Assembly: GCA_019418235.1 (NCBI GenBank)
Contig: DYCH01000071.1
Span: 8,850 to 66,395, forward strand
Length of the DNA stretch: 57,546 nucleotides
Direction of reading: 5' to 3'
Source: Sutterella sp.
GTDB lineage: Bacteria > Pseudomonadota > Gammaproteobacteria > Burkholderiales > Burkholderiaceae_F
In this document: positions 51,855-57,546 of the stretch, in pieces
How the letters are laid out: each line of letters starts with the position of its first letter
Position numbering within the stretch: position 1 is the stretch's first letter
Translations under genes and position numbers: made by a program
Notes under the pieces: model-generated
What the model saw: only the letters and a program-made list of their open reading frames with translations
Told to the model about the DNA's origin: nothing
The model's database searches: none

Positions 51855-53246
51855 ATGTTAAAGCGAACCATTCAAGAATTTTGGAATGATGAAGCCCAAC
51901 CCGCGCTCATGGATTTCATCAGACTTCCCGCAAAATCAACAGATTTTGATCCCAAATGGAAAGAAAACGGTTATTTGCGTCAGGCTTGTGACCAAGCAGC
52001 GGCTTGGATTAAGAAAATAATCCCTTCTGCACATTGTGAAGTTTTGGAAATTGACGGAAAAACACCTTGTTTGTTCGTAGAAATTACTGCTTCGGATTCC
52101 TGTCAAGACAAAACGGTGGCCTTTTATGGACACTTAGATAAACAACCAGAAAACTATCCATGGCGAGAAGGTCTTGGGCCATGGACTCCTGTCATTGAAG
52201 GCGATTACTTGTACGGTCGTGGTGCCAGTGATGATGGTTATAGTGTCTATGCCATGATCACGGCCATTGAAAGTCTTCGTCGTCTAAATATTAATCACCC
52301 TCGAATTGTCGGCGTTTTTGAAACACAAGAGGAATCTGGTTCGAACGATTTACCGTTTTATCTTCAAAAACTTAAATCTCGAATTGGTCATCCTGAGTGT
52401 TTTATCATCTTGGATAACTTGTGTGGGGATTACGAACGCCTTTGGCTTAATACATCATTACGGGGCACGTTGACGGGAACGCTAAAGATCAAAGCGCTCT
52501 CTTACGGCGTACATTCCGGTACTTACTCTGGCATTGTCCCAGATCCTGTGAGTATTGCTCAGGCGCTTGTCGCAAGAGTTCACGATCCTATCTCCGGAGA
52601 GGTTAAACTCAGTGCCCTCCATACGGATATCCCTTCTTTAAGAGTTGAACAACTCAAAGAAGTCAGCGAGGTTCTTAATCATCAGGTTTGGAACTCAGCT
52701 CCCTTGTTGCCTGGTGTTCAGGCAAAGTCCTCAGACCCCCACGAGTGTTTATTAAATTCCATCTGGAAGCCTACTCTGACAGTGATCGGTATTGATGGCG
52801 TGCCTTCCGTTCAAGATGCCGGTAGCGTCATTCAAGGTGAAATTTCTCTTCGACTATCTTTGCGTACTCCTCCCGGTATTGATATTGAGAAGGCGCAAAA
52901 AGCCGTACGTGAAACCTTAACGGAAAACATTCCTTATGGATGCCAAGTAACCTGGGGCGATATTGAATGTCACAAGGGATGGTGCGCACCTCATCGCGGT
53001 GGCAGGGTTGAAGCGCTGTTTAATGATGCAGCAGATGAGGTTTTTGGCGCTAAAACACTTGCTAGTGGTCAAGGCGCATCAATTGGATTTATTCCCGATT
53101 TTGAAGCAATGTTCCCGCAAACGGAAATTATTCTCATAGGTGTTCTTGGCCCCCAATCCAATGCTCACTCCCCTAATGAGTCTCTCAATATCCGTTACAC
53201 TCAACAATTAATTAACACAGTTTGCCTTGTTTTATCGAGAATTTAA
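51855..53246 (+). CDS. M20 family metallo-dipeptidase
   Basis: The protein has 463 residues with no signal. The layout is that of M20F/carnosinase-like dipeptidases: AFYGHLDKQPE (His and Asp ligand), YGRGASDDGYSVYA (bridging Asp), FETQEESGSNDLP (general base Glu and ligand Glu), a lid domain with HSGTYSGIVPDP, and a final ligand His in NAHSPNESL. It is probably a zinc peptidase acting on di- or small peptides. It differs clearly from the M20 peptidase at 19.5-20.7 kb. It starts one base after rlpA, so the two are translationally linked. A role in recycling wall peptides is only a possibility. Confidence 0.87.
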   Translation: MLKRTIQEFWNDEAQPALMDFIRLPAKSTDFDPKWKENGYLRQACDQAAAWIKKIIPSAHCEVLEIDGKTPCLFVEITASDSCQDKTVAFYGHLDKQPENYPWREGLGPWTPVIEGDYLYGRGASDDGYSVYAMITAIESLRRLNINHPRIVGVFETQEESGSNDLPFYLQKLKSRIGHPECFIILDNLCGDYERLWLNTSLRGTLTGTLKIKALSYGVHSGTYSGIVPDPVSIAQALVARVHDPISGEVKLSALHTDIPSLRVEQLKEVSEVLNHQVWNSAPLLPGVQAKSSDPHECLLNSIWKPTLTVIGIDGVPSVQDAGSVIQGEISLRLSLRTPPGIDIEKAQKAVRETLTENIPYGCQVTWGDIECHKGWCAPHRGGRVEALFNDAADEVFGAKTLASGQGASIGFIPDFEAMFPQTEIILIGVLGPQSNAHSPNESLNIRYTQQLINTVCLVLSRI

Positions 53247-53248
53247 TT

Positions 53249-53503
53249 ATGAGACGAGATGTTGTAACTGAAGTCATTGTCGATTACGGTGACTTTGTTG
53301 AAAATTTTGCCACGGTTCTTGAAGCCAAAGACTTCATTAACGCCAACCTTGATGAACTGGATTGGCCTGTTGCAGTATGGTTAGAAGACTCGAATGGACG
53401 AAAAAAGTGGGATTACAAAATCATTGATGACGGCGCCGGTTCTGTCGAACTGATTGAAGGCGATGTCATCAAAGGTGGATCGTATTTCAGACCGATACAC
53501 TAA
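53249..53503 (+). CDS. Small hypothetical protein
   Basis: The protein has 84 residues from the ATG at 53249, two bases after the peptidase stop; the longer frame from 53222 overlaps that gene. I do not recognise the family. It is acidic and mixed alpha/beta (VTEVIVDYGDFVENFATVLE, WPVAVWLEDSNGRKKWDYK), with no cysteines, signal or membrane segment. Position between the dipeptidase and the HIT gene, all on one strand and closely spaced, supports it being a real gene in that operon. Confidence 0.6.
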   Translation: MRRDVVTEVIVDYGDFVENFATVLEAKDFINANLDELDWPVAVWLEDSNGRKKWDYKIIDDGAGSVELIEGDVIKGGSYFRPIH

Positions 53504-53532
53504 GTACATATTCGATGACAAAAGGAGACAAA

Positions 53533-53958
53533 ATGACTTGTGAACTTTGCAAGAAAGATCCTAAGGACGCCCTTTGGCACGACGACAAACTCTTTGTGAT
53601 TGATGTTAATGATCCGTTATTCCCCGGTTACCTTCGTGTCATTTGGATCGATCACGTGGCTGAGGTCTCAGAGCTCAATGCCAAGGATCGTCAGCACCTT
53701 TTTGAGGTTTTGACGATTGTAGAAACGGTTATGAGAGAAACCATGCACCCCGACAAGATCAACTGGGCTCAATTCGGCAATATGGTTCCTCACCTGCACT
53801 GGCACCTCATTCCCCGTTTCAAAAACGACACTCACTTCCCAGAATCGGTTTGGGGAGTCAAACAAAGAGAAGAAAACCCGCAATGCCTTGCTCAACGCCA
53901 AGAGTTAGCGACCAAATTATGTGAGGAACTTCCTAAACGCTTAGAACAACTTCGTTAG
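53533..53958 (+). CDS. HIT family protein
   Basis: The protein has 141 residues from the ATG at 53533, chosen for AAGGAG six bases upstream. The catalytic motif HLHWHLIPR is the HxHxHxx form of the histidine-triad superfamily, which hydrolyses or transfers nucleotides, and a small N-terminal CELC pair is present. The pattern WIDHVAEVSEL and INWAQFGNMVPH fits betaproteobacterial HIT proteins. The natural substrate is unknown. It ends the rlpA-M20-hypothetical-HIT run and overlaps the convergent SPOR-type gene by four bases. Confidence 0.9.
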   Translation: MTCELCKKDPKDALWHDDKLFVIDVNDPLFPGYLRVIWIDHVAEVSELNAKDRQHLFEVLTIVETVMRETMHPDKINWAQFGNMVPHLHWHLIPRFKNDTHFPESVWGVKQREENPQCLAQRQELATKLCEELPKRLEQLR

Positions 53959-54734
53959 AAACACGGCTGAAGTTGTTGCTTATGGTGGCGACCAATGGTC
54001 GCCACTTTTTCATATTGTTCTTGCGAAATATTGGCAAAAATTAAATACACATCACTGGTCGGTTGACCAATAATACGAGTCACGCGAATGCCTTGCATTT
54101 TGGTTTTGTCTTGCACTTGCTGCAAAAAGGCTCTAGCCCTTTGCTCATCAGAAAAAGTATTTAAGCTAACCCCATTCAAAAGAGGGCCTTCCGTGATTGC
54201 GACCGCATTTTTATAGCCTAAGCGCTTCATTTGATTGGCTTGAGCCAACGCTCCCTTTTTTGTACCAGACGGAATGATAAAAACGATCCAATGATCATCT
54301 CCAAGAATCGGCTCGACACTAACGTTTTCTAATAATTTTTGCTGCTCTAACGATTGATTAATGACCGGTAATCGCTTTGCAGACACCGGCCCCAATCTCA
54401 CACAAATTAATTCCGAATCCTCTTGTTGAGACTCTTTTGACTCGTCAGCTAACGGTTTTTCTTCTGTGGTTGCAACCGCAGTAGGAGCCTCTTGCAAGTG
54501 CTGTTCTTGTGCCTGCTTCAATTCTGATTGTTCCAACTTATCAACTAATGCCCTCTTTTCCAATATGGTTTTGACATCACTGACAGGACGAACATCAACC
54601 ATTGTGTGGGGAAACACCTCTCGAACAGAGCTCGTCTTCACAGGTTCTGTCAAAAATTCATCCTCAACCACAGGCCACACATAAAGGCCAACTGCGATAA
54701 TTGATAAAAATATGGCAATAAATTTCATCGTCAC
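53955..54734 (-). CDS. SPOR-type membrane-anchored protein downstream of coaX
   Basis: The protein has 259 residues starting at a GTG that overlaps the coaX stop; an ATG at 54728 is also possible. One N-terminal membrane helix (FIAIFLSIIAVGLYVWPVV) anchors a periplasmic part. A Glu/Gln-rich stretch (about 60-105) may form a coil. The C-terminal region resembles a SPOR-like repeat (VRLGPVSAKR, SVSLNTF-like GVSLNTFSDEQRARAFL), which would bind septal peptidoglycan. A SPOR gene after birA-coaX is common in Burkholderiales. SPOR assignment rests on pattern and context and is moderate. Confidence 0.68.
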   Translation of the reverse strand: MTMKFIAIFLSIIAVGLYVWPVVEDEFLTEPVKTSSVREVFPHTMVDVRPVSDVKTILEKRALVDKLEQSELKQAQEQHLQEAPTAVATTEEKPLADESKESQQEDSELICVRLGPVSAKRLPVINQSLEQQKLLENVSVEPILGDDHWIVFIIPSGTKKGALAQANQMKRLGYKNAVAITEGPLLNGVSLNTFSDEQRARAFLQQVQDKTKMQGIRVTRIIGQPTSDVYLIFANISQEQYEKVATIGRHHKQQLQPCF

Positions 54735-55492
54735 TCACACGCTCTCAGAGCTAAACCACGCAACACTAAATTATGTTTCACAATACTTTGGGGAAACTCT
54801 TTTAATAAATACGGAGCAAACAACGTTGCAGATCCCCCAGCTAAAACTAATGTTGGATCAAACCCTCGTTTTTGCATCATACGCATCCCACGTTCGATGA
54901 GTCCAAGTTGAGCATCCAAAATCCCAGTCACAATCGCATTCATCGTATCGGTGGGAATATCTTCATACGTGCCGTCGGCTTTAGGGAGAGTCGCTGTACC
55001 GCTTACAAGACTATCTCTCATCAGGCCAACACCAGGAGAAATCCGACCACCTGCAAATATCATCTGTCCGTTCTCTCCAGGGTAAACGGTGTCGACCGTA
55101 GTGGCGGTTCCGACATGAACGACCAACAACGGTCGATTGGGTAGGAAGTAAGACGCACCAATCGCTGCGTGCCAGCGATCTGAGCCTAATTGCAGAGGAT
55201 TTCGGTACTGATTGATAAGAGAAAACTGACCGTCAAAACGATCTTGAGCTTTAAGCCACTGCACGGAATGACCCGCATTTTCCAAAGCATGCTTGACAGA
55301 AAAAGCTAAATCTCGAGAAGCGACAGAACAACCGACAACCCGATCAAACTTTTGATCTTTTAATGACGAAAGCAAGCGATCGATAAAATGATGAGTCCCA
55401 CCGTGAACAATCGTATGAGGTGACTCCGGATCTTCAGAAGTCGCCCACTTTAACGCAGTGTTACCTAAGTCAACAAGAAGGTTCACTTTCAA
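54731..55492 (-). CDS. coaX: Type III pantothenate kinase CoaX
   Basis: The protein has 253 residues. It phosphorylates pantothenate in the first committed step of coenzyme A synthesis. The ASKHA-fold motifs are LLVDLGNTALKWA (phosphate 1), GSDRWHAAIGA, HVGTATTVDTV, GGRISPGVGLMRDSL and LAGGSATLFAPYL. The TTG at 55492 overlaps the birA stop; the GTG at 55486 would give NLLVDLGN with a better spacing from AGGA. It lies in a birA-coaX-SPOR operon. Confidence 0.92.
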   Translation of the reverse strand: MKVNLLVDLGNTALKWATSEDPESPHTIVHGGTHHFIDRLLSSLKDQKFDRVVGCSVASRDLAFSVKHALENAGHSVQWLKAQDRFDGQFSLINQYRNPLQLGSDRWHAAIGASYFLPNRPLLVVHVGTATTVDTVYPGENGQMIFAGGRISPGVGLMRDSLVSGTATLPKADGTYEDIPTDTMNAIVTGILDAQLGLIERGMRMMQKRGFDPTLVLAGGSATLFAPYLLKEFPQSIVKHNLVLRGLALRACE

Positions 55493-56247
55493 AATTTCCT
55501 AAGACTAATCGTCCCCGATACGAGCGACTTTATACCGCTTTCGGTTTCAACAACCAAGCACCCCATATCATCAATAGTTTTAACGCGTGCTTGATAACCG
55601 GGACCATTTTCTTCAAAAACCCAAACGAGTTCGTTTGAATAAGCAGAAATTGTAGCCCAACTCTCACGCGTAGGCTCTAACCCCTCTTTAGCCATTTGGC
55701 TAACAGCCGATAAAACCGATCGAGAAATGGGTCTCAACCAATCCATTTTGTCCGAAACCTTTGTCACATCTGACAAAAAGGCCACACCATAATCGGTCTC
55801 ATCATTAATTGAATTGTTACGAATACAGTTAACTCCAATGCCGACCACTAGCACCCACTTTTTATTTAAATCCTGCGCAACCTCAACCAAAATACCGGAA
55901 AGTTTTTTACCGTTAAGCAAAATATCATTGGGCCACTTTACGAGCGCAGGAACGCCGAAATACTGATACGTCTTGGCAATGGCCACACCAATTGCCAACG
56001 TCACACCAGCCCAACTATTCAATTCGCCAGAAATTGGAATAGCCATCGAAAACGTTAATGACTCACCTAAATTTTGCCATTTCCGACCTCGCGTTCCTCG
56101 ACCGGCCGTTTGTCGATGAGCAAATAAAAGTCGCGGAGTCTCCACTACATGACTCTTAACGTAGTTCAGTAAGTCCGTACTCGTTGATCCCGTCTCTTCA
56201 ACGAAACACTCTTCAATAACGCAATTTTCCAACTCAATCGGGGACAT
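55489..56247 (-). CDS. birA: Biotin--[acetyl-CoA-carboxylase] ligase BirA (no repressor domain)
   Basis: The protein has 252 residues from the ATG at 56247, which has GAGGAA five bases upstream; the long frame to 56388 lacks support. It attaches biotin to carboxylase carriers. The catalytic domain has TGSTSTDLL, HRQTAGRGTRGRKW, KWPNDILLNGKKLSGILVE and VVGIGVNC. The N-terminal winged-helix DNA-binding domain of E. coli BirA is absent, so it cannot repress bio genes in that way. The biotin loop GRGRRG is GRGTRG here. A small C-terminal domain is present. Confidence 0.92.
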   Translation of the reverse strand: MSPIELENCVIEECFVEETGSTSTDLLNYVKSHVVETPRLLFAHRQTAGRGTRGRKWQNLGESLTFSMAIPISGELNSWAGVTLAIGVAIAKTYQYFGVPALVKWPNDILLNGKKLSGILVEVAQDLNKKWVLVVGIGVNCIRNNSINDETDYGVAFLSDVTKVSDKMDWLRPISRSVLSAVSQMAKEGLEPTRESWATISAYSNELVWVFEENGPGYQARVKTIDDMGCLVVETESGIKSLVSGTISLRKF

Positions 56248-56430
56248 CGTTTCCTCAAAATGGAAAAAATCAAAGATTAGAATTAACAAAAAGTTAAAGC
56301 ATACTCGATAGTTTAACTTTCGATACGTTTCTTGTCCCGAATTTCTACAAAAATCAATGGGAAACTCAACAATATAGGTTAAAATCAACGAAGTTTCTTT
56401 ACGTCTTTGTTTTTGTGATATTTCTCTAGC

Positions 56431-57546
56431 ATGGTAAAGCGAATTCTGATTGTTCTTACGGCTTTTTTAACACTGTTGTGCTCAACCGTGTCTTTTGCCG
56501 AACCTGCGCCTCAACTTTCTTCAGACTCTTGGATTTTGGTGGACCGACTCACCAATATGAAGTTAGCCGCTCGCAATGAAAATAAAAAGGTAAATCCCGG
56601 CAACAGCGTGTTATTGATGGTTGTCTACACAGCTGAAAAGTTAATGGATGAAAAGCAAATTCGACCGACAGAAAAAATCATGGTCAATAATGATGCCTTA
56701 TCCATTCCGCCGCTTAATGCTGCTCGTTTTTATTTGGAACCGAATAAGTCGATTACTTACAACGAACTCATTAAAGCAATTGCGGTCATGGGGGCTAATG
56801 ACGCCGCTATTGCATTGGCGGAAGGCTTATGTAAAACGATTGACAGTTTTGTTGAAAAAATGAACGAAAACGCTCAACGATTGGGGATGGTAAACACTCA
56901 TTACACATCTCCTATTGGCTCCAAGAGCGTTGAACAATACTCAACAGCTAGTGACACGCTCATACTTGCTAACGCTTTATTAAACGAATTTCCCTCTTTA
57001 AATAATATTTGGACTCTTCGCACCCTTGATAATGGTGTTTTACAACACAAAAATAGCAATGCCCTGCTTTGGCGCAATGATGCTATCAAAGGAATGCATA
57101 GTTCGGATTACGAATTAAAGTATCGAACCAGTGTTATTTTCTATTCACGTGATTTCGTCGAAGGGGGAACTCGCTACTCTCGAGAGCTTATCGGTATCTC
57201 TATGAGTGATGAAAAAATTCGTCTACATAACGACAACATGATTAATCTTATCTCCTGGGGGGCTGACAACTATAAAACGTTACTCATTTACCCGGCTGGA
57301 GATACCATTGAACGCATTGTGGTCGATGGGGCTGATGATGCCAAAGTCAGAGGGGGTGTCAAAGAAAGTCTCTATGTTACTCTTCCTCGAGATGCAATTT
57401 TAAGAGAGGGAGAAAAGGGATTCTCCGTTAAACTGTCTCGACTTGATCCCCTCGTTGCCCCTATCAAAAAAGGGGAAAAACTCGGTGATATCACCGTTTT
57501 ATTTGACGGTAAGCCTGTTGCTCAAAGTGAGCTCGTTGCGCTACAT
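56431..57546 (+). CDS. PBP5-family (peptidase S11) protein, probably catalytically inactive; 3' partial
   Basis: The frame is open from the ATG at 56431 to the window end (372 codons, no stop seen). A signal peptide (VLTAFLTLLCSTVSFA-EP) is followed by a DacA-like fold: DSWILVDRLTNMKLAARNE, FYLEPNKSITYNELIKAIAV and a PBP5_C-like domain (GGVKESLYVTLPRDAIL, HxPL-like region LVAPIKKGEKLGDITV). Every active-site motif is altered. Where SxxK should be the sequence reads P56-G-N-S-V-L61; the SxN position reads G121-A-N123; the KTG position reads K220-G-M222. Family members remove the terminal D-Ala of wall peptides; this one cannot use a Ser/Lys mechanism. It may be a structural or regulatory wall protein. 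Confidence 0.83.
   Translation, partial: MVKRILIVLTAFLTLLCSTVSFAEPAPQLSSDSWILVDRLTNMKLAARNENKKVNPGNSVLLMVVYTAEKLMDEKQIRPTEKIMVNNDALSIPPLNAARFYLEPNKSITYNELIKAIAVMGANDAAIALAEGLCKTIDSFVEKMNENAQRLGMVNTHYTSPIGSKSVEQYSTASDTLILANALLNEFPSLNNIWTLRTLDNGVLQHKNSNALLWRNDAIKGMHSSDYELKYRTSVIFYSRDFVEGGTRYSRELIGISMSDEKIRLHNDNMINLISWGADNYKTLLIYPAGDTIERIVVDGADDAKVRGGVKESLYVTLPRDAILREGEKGFSVKLSRLDPLVAPIKKGEKLGDITVLFDGKPVAQSELVALH

Noticed and set aside
1..57546. CRISPR arrays, tRNA or rRNA genes, insertion sequences, prophage
   Set aside because: Looked for by eye on both strands; no regular repeats, cloverleaf-like sequence, transposase or phage gene was seen. A tRNAscan and ISfinder run would settle it.

Overview
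The window looks like a chromosomal segment of an anaerobic or microaerophilic betaproteobacterium, probably Burkholderiales and perhaps Sutterellaceae. The evidence is gene order: def/fmt/rsmB-DUF4390-NtrY-NtrX-trkA-trkH, dprA-topB, gatCAB, birA-coaX-SPOR, together with a moderate GC content and an [FeFe]-hydrogenase locus. The lineage is an inference, because no rRNA is present. I see no tRNA, rRNA, CRISPR array, insertion sequence or prophage, and no gap without a gene is longer than 300 bases.

Layout. 1-6.7 kb: 3' end of ttcA, rsmI, an LpoA-like protein, uup and a long-chain acyl-CoA synthetase. 6.7-13.2 kb: a HemN-like radical SAM gene, then a hydrogenase locus of hydA (catalytic [FeFe] subunit), hydB (Tat-signal small subunit), a four-helix diheme cytochrome b, and the maturases hydF and hydE. 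HydG is not in the window. 13.2-16.1 kb: a small accessory-looking cassette of an exported SUMF1-fold protein, a Tat-exported flavodoxin and a DUF4405 membrane protein with two His-x13-His pairs, convergent with a second, cytoplasmic flavodoxin. 16.2-28.7 kb: prfC, an NCS2 pyrimidine/xanthine-type permease, an M20 peptidase, tex, an SRPBCC (DUF1857) protein, an amino-acid ABC transporter (aapJQM without an ATPase gene) and a CNNM/CorC-type protein. 28.7-42.9 kb: topB, a diverged dprA, def, an alpha/beta hydrolase, fmt-rsmB-DUF4390-NtrY-like kinase-NtrX-like regulator (lacking its AAA+ domain), trkA-trkH and a DUF1840 protein. 43-57.5 kb: UPF0149, ampG, rsuA, xthA, pyrE, gatBAC, rlpA, an M20 dipeptidase, a small unknown gene, a HIT protein, a SPOR-type protein, coaX, birA and, running off the right edge, a PBP5-family (peptidase S11) protein in which all three active-site motifs are lost.

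How the genes fit together. The hydrogenase proteins read as an outward-facing, quinone-linked enzyme: HydA has no signal peptide and would be carried through Tat by HydB, then pass electrons to the membrane cytochrome b. The neighbouring SUMF1/Tat-flavodoxin/DUF4405 cassette suggests a second extracytoplasmic electron-transfer module and is the best candidate for an undescribed system. The right-edge PBP5-like pseudoenzyme is the second most interesting item. Most of the rest is ordinary housekeeping (translation, tRNA and rRNA modification, DNA repair, envelope, K+ uptake), with tight start/stop overlaps and hairpin terminators separating the units.
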